A stretch of 64,000 nt of DNA from assembly GCF_900103225.1 (NCBI RefSeq), contig NZ_FNJH01000002.1:156125-220124 (forward strand), given 5' to 3'. This DNA is from Pseudomonas congelans (GTDB lineage Bacteria; Pseudomonadota; Gammaproteobacteria; Pseudomonadales; Pseudomonadaceae). Under the pieces are notes generated by a model that searched no databases, was not told the DNA's origin, and was given only the letters and a program-made list of their open reading frames with translations. Each line of letters starts with the position of its first letter. Within the stretch, counting starts at the first letter, position 1. The translations under genes and the position numbers were made by a program. This document shows, piece after piece, positions 17,340-24,532 of this stretch.

Positions 17340-17819
17340 TCACGAAGTAGACGAGCTTCCTAGAATAAAACCCTCAACAGCTGCAATCTTTCCACGCCAA
17401 AGACCGTTTTGGATGTTTATAGGTCTATCCCCAGATATCACTGTTACGTCAGAAAGGTGCAAATACTGAAACGCTTGATCTTTTTTCTCAGTCTCAGAAG
17501 CAACAGGTCGATTAAAACTCAGGATCAAGTCTTTAACCTCCGAGACATTCACGCCTTCAAACTTTCGGAAACCCTCCGAGAATCCGGTCGCCAGCTTTTC
17601 GAAATAAAGCTCATGACTTATGAGGTTTCCCGAAATCTGAGAACCGCCAACCGTCAAAGTCATACCAACAGATGTAGAAGTGTCGCTGATAAACTTCACA
17701 AACCACTGAAGCAGCCAGTCTGTCTTACGCCCCTCCCATTGCGTCCTCATGACTTCTGGCGAATCAAAAAATTTGTCGTCGCTAGATGAGGGTGATGAAT
17801 CCTGTTCAATATCCGACAT
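17340..17819 (-). CDS. GvpU-like protein, prophage moron
   Basis: A 159-aa acidic protein. The central sequence GMTLTVGGSQISGNLISHELYFEKL strongly recalls gas vesicle accessory protein GvpU (GITL.VGG..ISG.LIS...YF pattern); this is from memory and not searched. No other gas vesicle gene is present, so a real gas vesicle role is unlikely. The gene is more AT-rich than its neighbours and stands alone between a hairpin at 17878-17903 and a terminator at 17150-17177, the usual form of a phage moron that is expressed independently in the lysogen. Confidence 0.55.
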   Translation of the reverse strand: MSDIEQDSSPSSSDDKFFDSPEVMRTQWEGRKTDWLLQWFVKFISDTSTSVGMTLTVGGSQISGNLISHELYFEKLATGFSEGFRKFEGVNVSEVKDLILSFNRPVASETEKKDQAFQYLHLSDVTVISGDRPINIQNGLWRGKIAAVEGFILGSSSTS

Positions 17820-17877
17820 TAGTGGCTCCTAGCCATATAGTTGAAGGCCAGGTATACACCTTAATTTATAAAACAAG

Positions 17878-17903
17878 AAGCCCGACTTGGTGGCCGGGCT
17901 TTT
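17878..17903. terminator. Hairpin terminator between Q and the moron
   Basis: AAGCCCG and CGGGCTT flank a ten-base loop. On the plus strand it is followed by TTTTGATT; on the minus strand, downstream of Q, it is followed by CTTGTTTT. It could act in both directions and would separate Q from the moron gene. Confidence 0.55.
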
Positions 17904-17953
17904 GATTGAGGTGCCGCGCTGGAACAGCTGAACACCGTGCCATGAAAACAGAG

Positions 17954-18361
17954 CTATTCCATATGGACAACTCTTTTTGACGCCGCTGCTCGAACACCTT
18001 CCAAATAACAGTCCACCCAGGCTGCACCGGCCTTGATCAGCTCACGGGCCTTGCCTTCGCTCATTGCGAAGTGGCGACCAACTCGGATCGCTGGCCACTT
18101 GGCGCCGTAGTAGAACCACACCATATCGCCCATCTGCTGGTGACGAGCGCACAGACCGGCAACGGCCGCGTCAACAAGGCCGGCAAGCTCGTCCGTGATC
18201 ACATACGACTTACCTGGCATCGGCATGGCATCCCGCATCAGGGCGAGCGTGGGCGACGCGTAGCTGGGCACGCCCATACCATCCATCCGCCAGTACCCCC
18301 ACTGCTCGAGCATGTTTTCAGTCTCACCCAGCGGGCGGTGCAGCGTATTGCGAGTCATCAT
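17954..18361 (-). CDS. Antiterminator Q family protein
   Basis: A 135-aa protein with LEQWGYWRMDGMGVPSYASP at the N-terminus and MVWFYYGAKWPAIRVGRHFAMSEGKARELI towards the end. This matches the phage 82-type antitermination Q family, with its conserved WG.W...G...Y start and helix-turn-helix-like end. Q binds at the late promoter and lets RNA polymerase read through terminators into the lysis, head and tail genes. It lies at the end of the early minus-strand operon. Confidence 0.85.
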   Translation of the reverse strand: MMTRNTLHRPLGETENMLEQWGYWRMDGMGVPSYASPTLALMRDAMPMPGKSYVITDELAGLVDAAVAGLCARHQQMGDMVWFYYGAKWPAIRVGRHFAMSEGKARELIKAGAAWVDCYLEGVRAAASKRVVHME

Positions 18362-18363
18362 GG

Positions 18364-18684
18364 TCAGTCCCCTGTGTAATTCGATCCACCGGCACCGCGG
18401 CGGTTGTTCTGTTGGTAAATGGCGGCAGGCCCAGTCATCTGGGCCGGGCGCTTCAATTGTTCGATCTGCCGGCTAGCGGCCTGCAGGCGCATGCTCAGCT
18501 GCGTCACCAGCACTTCCAGCGGCAGCGCGTCACCTGTTTCGGCGGCGACCCAGCCCGAGGCATTGCACTGCACGCAGGCCAGATCGTGGAAAACACCCTT
18601 GATCACTGCCCGACCCCGGCAGGCCGGGCACTGGGCCAGGTCCAGTCGGGCGGCACGGAATGCTGGGCCGTGACTCTTCCTCAT
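18364..18684 (-). CDS. Zinc-finger phage protein (DnaJ-type CxxC motifs)
   Basis: The ATG at 18684 gives 106 aa (MRKSHGPAFRAARLDLAQ). Two cysteine pairs, CPACRG and CVQCNASGW, are spaced as in a DnaJ-like zinc ribbon. The rest is a helix rich in L, Q and R. Proteins of this kind are common next to Q in Pseudomonas phages; their function is unknown. It ends two bases before the Q gene and overlaps the upstream small gene. Confidence 0.7.
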   Translation of the reverse strand: MRKSHGPAFRAARLDLAQCPACRGRAVIKGVFHDLACVQCNASGWVAAETGDALPLEVLVTQLSMRLQAASRQIEQLKRPAQMTGPAAIYQQNNRRGAGGSNYTGD

Positions 18685-18896
18685 TTGGCCGGGACCTCTT
18701 CGACTTGGGAGAAGACGACGCAAGTGTATGGGCCAGGAACGGGATCACCGCGCTGATCCATCAAGCCCATCACTGCGCTCGCCCAGCACCGCTTACCACC
18801 CACCTCATAGATTTGATGACCGTTAGAGGTCCGAGCCCCATGGACAAGGAGTGCTTCGTGGCCAAAAAACCGCACCTTCGTGGTCGATTCGGTCAT
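18681..18896 (-). CDS. Hypothetical phage protein (71 aa)
   Basis: A small protein starting MTESTTKVRFFGHEALLVHG, with one cysteine and a PYTCVVFSQVEEVP end. It is packed between the internal recombinase gene (2 bp away) and the zinc-finger gene (4-bp overlap), so it belongs to the same operon. I do not recognise a family. Confidence 0.6.
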   Translation of the reverse strand: MTESTTKVRFFGHEALLVHGARTSNGHQIYEVGGKRCWASAVMGLMDQRGDPVPGPYTCVVFSQVEEVPAK

Positions 18897-18898
18897 TT

Positions 18899-20176
18899 TT
18901 AAACCTCGCCTATGGTTGATTCTTGAATAGGGTCACAGCCCTTATGTTCCGTGGTCTGTAGCCCGTTACCAGAATCTCCCGATCTAAAGCCGGTCAATGT
19001 CTGAATGCGGTTCAGGCCCTTTGAATCTAGATGCGCGTGCCACTTCTCAAGGGCATCGCGCTTGCGGCTCATCACGTCCGACTGGATGTACACCTTCACG
19101 TTGTGGCCCATCGCGTGATTGATCAGCAGCTCGCCGATCAGGTGGTCGATGCCGATGTCTGCCCAGCCGGTGCGCGCGACCTTGCGCAGGTCGTGACTCG
19201 TCCACTCGCCCTGCCCCAGCCGGGTAAACACGGCGCTGGCCTGGCCCTCGCTCAGTGCGTTGCCGCTGCGGGACGGAAACAGGAACTGTCCTCTGTACCC
19301 GTCAGCCAACTGAATGTCCCGATAGCTGATCAGCAGGTTGCGCACCTGGTCTGTCAGTGGCAGGTGATGCTCGACACCGGTCTTGGTGTTCTCGGCCGGG
19401 ATGAACCACTCACGCTCTGCCAGGCTGATGTGCGACCAGCGCGCCTGCCGCGTCTCGCCGATGCGGGTGCCGTGGCAGAGCATCATCAGCGCCAGCAGGC
19501 CGTCAGCCGGTTCGTCCTCGAGCACGGTCAGAAGGTGTGCGATCAGGTCCTGCAGCTGGGTGCCGCGAAGCCGGGACGGCTTGATGCCGACCTTGGCTTT
19601 CGAGAAGTCGCTGAACTTGATGTCCTTCATCGGGTTGGTTGCGATCAATCGCAGTTTGAACGCCTGCCGGAATGCCAGGGCCAGCAGCTGGAACGCCGAC
19701 CGCACGTAGTCGATGCCGATGGTCTCCTGCGCTGGCCACATGAACTGATCATCCAGGCTGGCCTTGTCGATACCGGTCAGCGGCAGGTCGCCCAGACGCG
19801 GCTTGAGGTGGCACTTGATCAGCGACGCGCCGGTCTTCTTGCGCTTCTCGGAAAGGCTGCGGTCGCGCGCCATGCGGTCGGCATACCAATCCAGCAGCTC
19901 GCCAGTCGTGACCCACTTCGACAGGTTAGAACCGGCACCGGCATCGAGGCGCAAGCGGATGGCAGGCAGTGCCGCAACGACCTGCTTGGCCGACAGATCG
20001 GGGAAACTACCGACGAGGTTCCATTTGCCCTTGCTGACCAAGTACCACGACGCACGTGCACGGTCCCGGGTGAAGCGCAGGTACAGGCCACGGTTCTCCA
20101 CGTCGCGCAGGTCACGCTCGGTGCCAGCGGCCTGGCGCTTGATTTCAGCGTCGGTGATGCGCACGGCGGCAGTCAT
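18899..20176 (-). CDS. Internal tyrosine recombinase
   Basis: A 425-aa tyrosine recombinase. The catalytic set is visible: Arg in GTRIGETRQARW, HDLRK (H-x-x-R), a second His in LINHAMGHN, and the Tyr in VKVYIQSDVM. Residues 1-80 resemble the arm-type DNA-binding domain of P4-like integrases. It sits between the nin-like genes and Q rather than at the attachment site, and the prophage already has another integrase beside tRNA-Ser. It may resolve phage DNA or mark an earlier recombination event. Its stop-start overlaps are ordinary for the operon. Confidence 0.9.
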   Translation of the reverse strand: MTAAVRITDAEIKRQAAGTERDLRDVENRGLYLRFTRDRARASWYLVSKGKWNLVGSFPDLSAKQVVAALPAIRLRLDAGAGSNLSKWVTTGELLDWYADRMARDRSLSEKRKKTGASLIKCHLKPRLGDLPLTGIDKASLDDQFMWPAQETIGIDYVRSAFQLLALAFRQAFKLRLIATNPMKDIKFSDFSKAKVGIKPSRLRGTQLQDLIAHLLTVLEDEPADGLLALMMLCHGTRIGETRQARWSHISLAEREWFIPAENTKTGVEHHLPLTDQVRNLLISYRDIQLADGYRGQFLFPSRSGNALSEGQASAVFTRLGQGEWTSHDLRKVARTGWADIGIDHLIGELLINHAMGHNVKVYIQSDVMSRKRDALEKWHAHLDSKGLNRIQTLTGFRSGDSGNGLQTTEHKGCDPIQESTIGEV

Positions 20177-20484
20177 GCTGGCTCCGTCGCATTGGCTTTT
20201 TGCTGCTCTGGGACGAAGTCGTCGCGCAGCGGCATCAGGTGGGTTTGATCAACCAGCGCCCAACCACTCAAGCCAAAGCACGATGCGAGGCCAGCGCCGA
20301 TTACAACCCAAGCGGCATGAACATCACCGTTCTGGATAACCATGCCGTGGTGGGGCTCTCGCCATGTACTGATTTGCTCTTGAGCCAAAAACTCTACCAA
20401 CTCGCATACCCTGCCGACGTTGTCCGGAGTCATGTGCGCCCCGACGATCAGCGCCAGGTCGCCCGGCTTGAATTGATGATTCAT
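20173..20484 (-). CDS. Hypothetical phage protein (103 aa)
   Basis: The ATG at 20484 (MNHQFKPGDLALIVGAHMTP) was chosen because its stop and start overlap both neighbours. The N-terminal half looks like a small beta-barrel (KPGDLALIVG, DNVGRVCELVEF) of the SH3/KOW type; later GAGLASCFGLSGWALVDQ is hydrophobic. The function is unknown. It is coupled to the VRR-NUC gene and the recombinase gene. Confidence 0.65.
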   Translation of the reverse strand: MNHQFKPGDLALIVGAHMTPDNVGRVCELVEFLAQEQISTWREPHHGMVIQNGDVHAAWVVIGAGLASCFGLSGWALVDQTHLMPLRDDFVPEQQKANATEPA

Positions 20485-20912
20485 GCTGCCACCGTGGTCT
20501 GAGGAAGTCGGAGGTAAGCGCGGATTTGCTCCATCGCGTCGAAATGACCACGGCAGACAATCGCCAGATAGCCTTGCAGGTTGAGCTGACGTATCCACTC
20601 GTACTGGCTGCCCGAGACAGCGGCATCGTTCGGCGGGGTGGCCTTGAATTCGATGTACAGGCCGAAGTACCCGCCGCGTGCCATCGGCAGCACCAGATCG
20701 GGTACACCGGCGCGCACGCCCTGCTCTTTCAGCTTGATCGCAACCAGCTTGTGCCGGTGGCCACCGTTGGGAACGTGATAGATCAGCGCCGCCACCAAGG
20801 GCATACGCAGCTTGAGCTCGCGCAGCAATGCGGCCTGCTCCAGGCCTTCACGGTCGACGGACTTGGCGCGGGTGCGCTTCAGTTTGAACAACGTCATTTC
20901 GGCGGGCTTCAC
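20481..20912 (-). CDS. VRR-NUC domain nuclease
   Basis: A 143-aa protein with the VRR-NUC core: HVPNGGHR, GVRAGVPDLVLPMARG (catalytic Asp), and GLYIEFKA (Glu and Lys of the PD-(D/E)xK set). Stand-alone phage copies are thought to act as Holliday-junction or branch nucleases. The position in the nin-like region, next to a DUF1364 gene, fits a recombination or DNA-processing role. Confidence 0.88.
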   Translation of the reverse strand: MKPAEMTLFKLKRTRAKSVDREGLEQAALLRELKLRMPLVAALIYHVPNGGHRHKLVAIKLKEQGVRAGVPDLVLPMARGGYFGLYIEFKATPPNDAAVSGSQYEWIRQLNLQGYLAIVCRGHFDAMEQIRAYLRLPQTTVAA

Positions 20913-21205
20913 GGTGACACCTTCCCTTCGCGAATCAGCGCGTCCTGGGTGCGCATTACCCCCTCGGCGTGGAACAGGCGGACTTCGTTACGGCTCAGCA
21001 CCGCCGGAGCTCGCAGGCGGCCATCGGCGATGTCGTGGCAGTACGCACAAGCCCAAGCGGCCTGCAGGTCGTTTGGCTTGATGCCCATGCCGCAAGTACC
21101 AGCGAGACGGTAATGGGCCAGCACCGTGGTCGAGGATTCGCTCGAGCAACCTGGGTAACGGATCTGACATTCGCGGTCGCGCGCTGCCTTGGTGAGTTTG
21201 CTCAT
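20909..21205 (-). CDS. DUF1364 family protein (HNH-like)
   Basis: The ATG at 21205 gives 98 aa starting MSKLTKAARDRECQIRYPGC. The line-up of REC..R.PGC, TVLAHYRLAGTCGMGIKP, and WACAYCHDIADGR is the DUF1364 pattern, a zinc-binding HNH-like fold in lambdoid phage nin regions. It overlaps the P-like gene upstream and the VRR-NUC gene downstream. Confidence 0.88.
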   Translation of the reverse strand: MSKLTKAARDRECQIRYPGCSSESSTTVLAHYRLAGTCGMGIKPNDLQAAWACAYCHDIADGRLRAPAVLSRNEVRLFHAEGVMRTQDALIREGKVSP

Positions 21206-21882
21206 CGTGGACCTCCACCGCGTTTGGCGCGCAGTTCTGCCAACGCGCAATTGCCAACTTCCGGCGCACTTTTCGATGAATCCTCCGAAATTTCCGCCAG
21301 AGGGATGGGGCCCAGGTCTTCGCCACGCCATACGCGGCAAGCCTGAACCTGATAGCGTTTTCCAAAGCTGGCCAGCCCCAGCTCACGGCTGAGTAACGGA
21401 AGACTGTGAAAACCGGCGGCAGCAGTCGCGTGGTACACGGCTGGGTGAAACCATTTCTCTCGGCCGCGCATAGCTGGGTGGCAGTTGCGCATGGCCTGCT
21501 CGTAAGCTGTTTCAACGGCCGGCAGGCCAACCATTTCAGGCGTCGGCATGCACATGCCAATGAACTTGCCAGGACTCGGGATAAAATCAGTTTCTTCGGC
21601 GCGGCAGCGGGCCAGACCCATATCGATCTGCTCTTGCGTACAGACTCCGCCCTCGAAAAGAGCGCGGACCCAAACTGCCTTGGCAGCCTGGTAGGCTGCT
21701 TTGTCGGGCCAGGCCTGCCGCCAAGCTGTGCGAATGGTGCGCAGCTCCCGAAAAAGTTCGTTGATGATCTGGCCGACAGCCTCGGATTGGGCCTGGTGGG
21801 CCGACTCGTTGTCGGAATCAGTCGAAACCCGAGTTCGAACAACGGATACCGCCGATTGGGCAATGCTCGATACAGCCCTCAT
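21202..21882 (-). CDS. Replication protein P-like (helicase loader)
   Basis: A 226-aa protein whose sequence AVGQIINELFRELRTIRTAWRQAWP and VWVRALFEGGVCTQEQIDMGL follows the lambda P family pattern. It recruits the host DnaB helicase to the origin via O. Its start overlaps the stop of the O-like gene by ATGA, giving the classic O-P pair. Confidence 0.85.
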   Translation of the reverse strand: MRAVSSIAQSAVSVVRTRVSTDSDNESAHQAQSEAVGQIINELFRELRTIRTAWRQAWPDKAAYQAAKAVWVRALFEGGVCTQEQIDMGLARCRAEETDFIPSPGKFIGMCMPTPEMVGLPAVETAYEQAMRNCHPAMRGREKWFHPAVYHATAAAGFHSLPLLSRELGLASFGKRYQVQACRVWRGEDLGPIPLAEISEDSSKSAPEVGNCALAELRAKRGGGPR

Positions 21883-22673
21883 TTCGGCACCTGCCGCATC
21901 CAGTCGGTGCTGTCGTCTTCGATTTCGTCATGGCCGGCCCCGGTCGTCATGGCCGAAGCGCGTTCCTTCACGAACCAGACCACAAGGCGGTGGCACCAGC
22001 CAGCCGCAGTGTCCACTGTGCTGGGCTTGGCAACGAACCACCCCATGAAACCCTTGATCACCGCATCAGGGATATCGGTCGGCTTGACGCCAGCAATCTG
22101 AGCCTGGGCGATCAGGTAACGGCTGTCCGGTGCCCAGTCGGCGAACATTGCGAAGCGCTGACGATCATCGGTCGATTCCAGGGCCTGCTTGTCCTGATCA
22201 GCGATCACGTCCGAAACCTCGCGCGGCTGCTGCTGTTCGGTTAATTGATGGTTAAGTGACGTATTGGGTGCAGATTTCGCACCCCGTTCGGTCGAATTCT
22301 GCACCCCGCTCTGCTGTGGTTTGCACCCCGTGCCGTCATCTGCACCCCGTTCAGTGCGGGGTGCAGGATTTGCACCCCGCTTTATAGGCAAGTCATAGAC
22401 GACTGGGCGTCGGTCATGACGTTCGATGTACACGGCGGCCAGCGCCTGATTGCCTGGAACGATCAGTTCAGACGCCCTCAACAGCTCAAGCTTGGAGCGA
22501 ACTGTGCGCTCAGAAAGGCCAGTGTCTTCGCTCAGAGTGGTGGCGGACGGGAACGCCCCGCGTCCGTCAGTACCGGCGTAGTTGGCCAGACATAGAAGCA
22601 CATGCCGGGCGCTGGAATCGGAAAGGGTCACGCGCGGGATCTGTAGCGCCCACGACATTGCTTGAACGCTCAC
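21879..22673 (-). CDS. Replication initiator O-like protein with HTH domain
   Basis: A 264-aa protein. Residues about 1-90 are a winged helix (SARHVLLCLANYAG, FPSATTLSEDTGLSERTVRSKLELL). Residues about 98-132 are low-complexity, because the DNA here carries six TGCACCCCG-type iterons. The C-terminal part (RYLIAQAQIAGVKPTDIP) resembles DnaT-like domains. As in lambda, the origin appears to lie inside the initiator gene. It is the first of the O-P pair. Confidence 0.85.
   Translation of the reverse strand: MSVQAMSWALQIPRVTLSDSSARHVLLCLANYAGTDGRGAFPSATTLSEDTGLSERTVRSKLELLRASELIVPGNQALAAVYIERHDRRPVVYDLPIKRGANPAPRTERGADDGTGCKPQQSGVQNSTERGAKSAPNTSLNHQLTEQQQPREVSDVIADQDKQALESTDDRQRFAMFADWAPDSRYLIAQAQIAGVKPTDIPDAVIKGFMGWFVAKPSTVDTAAGWCHRLVVWFVKERASAMTTGAGHDEIEDDSTDWMRQVPK
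22278..22379. repeat. Iterons inside the O-like gene: candidate replication origin
   Basis: The nonamer TGCACCCCG, or CGCACCCCG in one case, occurs at 22278, 22300, 22322, 22341 and 22371, plus one inverted copy at 22357-22365. The first four are spaced 19-22 bp apart. This layout matches iteron arrays bound by O-type initiators. Confidence 0.8.
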
Positions 22674-22700
22674 AGTGCTACTCCAATCGTTCTGCCTGTG

Positions 22701-22729
22701 TTGCCTTGCTCAGGTCTGATGTGCATAAT
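22701..22729 (+). promoter_or_regulatory. Promoter for an OOP-like RNA
   Basis: TTGCCT (22701-22706) and CATAAT (22724-22729) are separated by 17 bp on the plus strand. They point against the cro-O-P transcript and end in a terminator about 40 nt downstream. Confidence 0.6.
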
Positions 22730-22735
22730 CTGTCT

Positions 22736-22778
22736 CGTCAAGTTGTGAAGAAGCCGGTCTAGCCACCGGCTTTTTTTT
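22736..22778 (+). ncRNA. OOP-like short antisense RNA (predicted)
   Basis: A sigma70-type promoter is followed about 15 nt later by an intrinsic terminator (AGCCGGT / ACCGGCT hairpin and eight T, 22752-22778). The RNA would be about 43 nt, would carry no gene, and would be antisense to the leader between the Cro-like and O-like genes. In lambda the OOP RNA has the same position and direction. Confidence 0.55.
22752..22778 (+). terminator. Intrinsic terminator of the OOP-like RNA
   Basis: The stem AGCCGGT/ACCGGCT has a six-base loop and is followed by a run of eight T on the plus strand. No plus-strand gene ends here. Confidence 0.8.
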
Positions 22779-22891
22779 GCCTGAAATTTGGTACTGGATG
22801 AATCAACAGCCCATCCGCTGTACTACCTGCCCTTCCCGCCTGAGCGGATAATTGCCGTCACGCCACTACTTTCCGCAGCTGATTAGCGGAT

Positions 22892-23101
22892 TTAAGCGGC
22901 AGTCGTTCGTGAGGCGCTTGCTGGATCGTCTTCGCGCCTGGCTACCAAGGCTCCGCTCGATTCCTTCTCAAGTACGCATTGCATTGGGTAGGAGAACCCG
23001 CCCGCAGTACGGCACTGAGAAACCCGGCTGCTGGTCACGGCAAGGGCATCGCCGATTGCGCGGCCGGTGCCGAAATATTTCAGCGCTTCGTCATAGGTCA
23101 T
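22892..23101 (-). CDS. Cro-like (YdaS-type) regulator
   Basis: A 69-aa protein starting MTYDEALKYFGTGRAIGDALAV, with TSSRVSQCRTAGGFSYPMQCVLE. This is the single helix-turn-helix layout of Cro/YdaS proteins that pair with S24 repressors. GGAG precedes the ATG at 23101. It is divergent from the CI gene, with three operator-like sites between, so it is the first gene of the lytic early operon. Confidence 0.82.
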   Translation of the reverse strand: MTYDEALKYFGTGRAIGDALAVTSSRVSQCRTAGGFSYPMQCVLEKESSGALVARREDDPASASRTTAA

Positions 23102-23119
23102 CGTGATTCTCCAGTGTCT

Positions 23120-23190
23120 TCACTCGAGTTTAGAGATCTTAACAGCTCAAGGCAAGTTATCTAAACATCGAAGAGTTTAGAATCCTAAAT
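23120..23190. promoter_or_regulatory. Right operator region with divergent pR and pRM
   Basis: Three sites fit TTTAG-N4-CTAAA: 23129-23142 (TTTAGAGATCTTAA), 23152-23165 (right half only), and 23176-23189 (TTTAGAATCCTAAA, perfect). A minus-strand pR can be read as TTGCCT (23150-23155), 17 bp, TAAACT (23127-23132), overlapping the first site. For the repressor, TAGAAT (23178-23183) could be a -10 element; the ATG at 23191 follows the third operator directly with no Shine-Dalgarno site, suggesting a leaderless message as for lambda cI. Confidence 0.75.
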
Positions 23191-23847
23191 ATGGAATTTA
23201 AAGATCGCCTTCGGGCACGCATGACCGACCTAAAGCTGAGCGCTACAGAGCTCAGCGCGAGGATTGGTGTGTCAAAAGCAACCATCACGTTTTGGCGCAA
23301 CGGCACCAACGGCGCGACCGGATCTAATCTCATGGAGCTGGCCAAGGCTTTGCAGTGCTCGCCCCAGTGGCTGGAGACCGGCAAGGGTGATATGCAGGAC
23401 TCACCCATGCGCGGTACCGAGCCATCGAACGTTGGCGAGATTGACCGCCCAACAGGCATATATCGCTACCCTGTCGTCAGCTCGGTAGCCGCCGGCGCCT
23501 GGAGTGAGGCTATTGAAACCGGATTAGTGGACCGTTATGAGATCAGTGACTACAAGGCCAAAGGTCGTGCTTTCTGGCTTGAAGTAGCTGGCGACTCAAT
23601 GACGGCGCCCACCGGCATGAGTGTTCCCGAGGGAATGCTGATATTGGTTGATCCAGGCATTGAGGCAAGGCCTGGGAAACTAGTCGTTGCCAAGCTCCCC
23701 AGCAGCAATGAAGCGACCTTCAAAAAGCTGATAGACGATGCGGGTCAGCTTTATCTGAAGCCCCTGAACCCAGGGTATTCAATGATCAAATGCTCGGACG
23801 ACTGCAGAATTATTGGTGTTGCCGTGCGTATGACGGGAACGCTCTAG
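23191..23847 (+). CDS. CI-like phage repressor, S24 family
   Basis: A 218-aa protein. Residues 1-65 are a helix-turn-helix domain (LSATELSARIGVSKATITFW). Residues 95-218 are an S24 domain with the Ala-Gly cleavage site at about 101-102 (SSVAAGAW), catalytic serine in GDSM at 136 and lysine in ATFKK at 178. It keeps the prophage silent and would self-cleave when RecA is active. Its ATG abuts an operator, suggesting autoregulation and a leaderless transcript. Confidence 0.93.
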   Translation: MEFKDRLRARMTDLKLSATELSARIGVSKATITFWRNGTNGATGSNLMELAKALQCSPQWLETGKGDMQDSPMRGTEPSNVGEIDRPTGIYRYPVVSSVAAGAWSEAIETGLVDRYEISDYKAKGRAFWLEVAGDSMTAPTGMSVPEGMLILVDPGIEARPGKLVVAKLPSSNEATFKKLIDDAGQLYLKPLNPGYSMIKCSDDCRIIGVAVRMTGTL

Positions 23848-23878
23848 TAAAGGATCACCACTCGCAAGGATGTAAAGA

Positions 23879-24406
23879 ATGTCGAAAGCATTAACCGTAG
23901 CCGGACTGATTTTCACAGCCCTACTGACAGGCTGCGCCGCTACTGTAGAGCGCGGCGGCCTTGGCACGATGAGCGCCAGTCAGGCCGCAAAGCACAATAT
24001 CGCCGTGGAGTTCGACGGCAGCGAAAAGGTGCTGGCCCACAAAGACTGGCCGTTGCTTCAGTCCACCTGGTCGCAGTCGCTGAAGACCGAGGCGGCTGCG
24101 GAAGGCTACGACCTTCTGGTCGTCAAACAAGATCCGGCGCCCCGCCCGGGCGTTCTGTTGAAAGTGGATGTTTCTACCTTTCGCTACATCACCTCCGGCG
24201 CCCGTTACACAGTTGGCTCAATGACAGGCAATGCTTGGGTGAACTCTAAGGTCGAGTTCATCGATATGGAGAGCGGCCGGCGGATGGGCTTGAGATCCTA
24301 CGATACTAAGTCCACTGCTTGGGAAGGTGTCTTTTCGGCGATGACAGAGAAGCAGCTGGAAGCGATCTCCAAGCGAATCATTGCCGACATCAAGGCAGCG
24401 AAATAG
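23879..24406 (+). CDS. Putative lipoprotein (DUF4410-like) in the rex position
   Basis: A 175-aa protein with a lipoprotein signal (MSKALTVAGLIFTALLTGC, Cys at residue 19). The mature part has TWSQSLKTEAAAEGYDLLV and LLKVDVSTFRYITSGARYTVG, a layout I associate with DUF4410 outer-membrane lipoproteins. It follows the repressor by 31 bp on the same strand and ends at an intrinsic terminator, so it is likely expressed in lysogens from the repressor promoter. In lambda this slot holds rexAB, so a lysogenic-conversion or exclusion role is a reasonable guess. Confidence 0.75.
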   Translation: MSKALTVAGLIFTALLTGCAATVERGGLGTMSASQAAKHNIAVEFDGSEKVLAHKDWPLLQSTWSQSLKTEAAAEGYDLLVVKQDPAPRPGVLLKVDVSTFRYITSGARYTVGSMTGNAWVNSKVEFIDMESGRRMGLRSYDTKSTAWEGVFSAMTEKQLEAISKRIIADIKAAK

Positions 24407-24428
24407 CGCCCCACTACAGCGTCAGATA

Positions 24429-24452
24429 AGCCCGCCAAACGCGGGTTTTTTT
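24429..24452 (+). terminator. Intrinsic terminator after the lipoprotein gene
   Basis: CCCGC-CAAAC-GCGGG is followed by seven T. It closes the repressor-lipoprotein unit ahead of the left operator region. Confidence 0.85.
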
Positions 24453-24481
24453 GTGCTCGACGTTTGCTCACGGACAAAATA

Positions 24482-24532
24482 TTTAGTTATCTAAAAATAC
24501 AGGTTGACTAATTTTGTTTAGTTTTCTAAATT
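24482..24532 (+). promoter_or_regulatory. Left operators and pL-like promoter
   Basis: Two perfect operator sites, TTTAGTTATCTAAA (24482-24495) and TTTAGTTTTCTAAA (24517-24530), match those near the repressor gene. TTGACT (24504-24509), 17 bp, TAAATT (24527-24532) forms a promoter whose spacer and -10 are covered by the second site. It would drive the rightward early operon and be blocked by the CI-like repressor. Confidence 0.8.

Noticed and set aside
17340..17819. A gas vesicle gene cluster
   Set aside because: Only a GvpU-like gene is present; no GvpA, GvpN or other gene is nearby.
22278..22379. Repeats as a CRISPR array
   Set aside because: The repeat core is only nine bases with about 10-20-bp gaps and lies inside a replication gene; it fits iterons.
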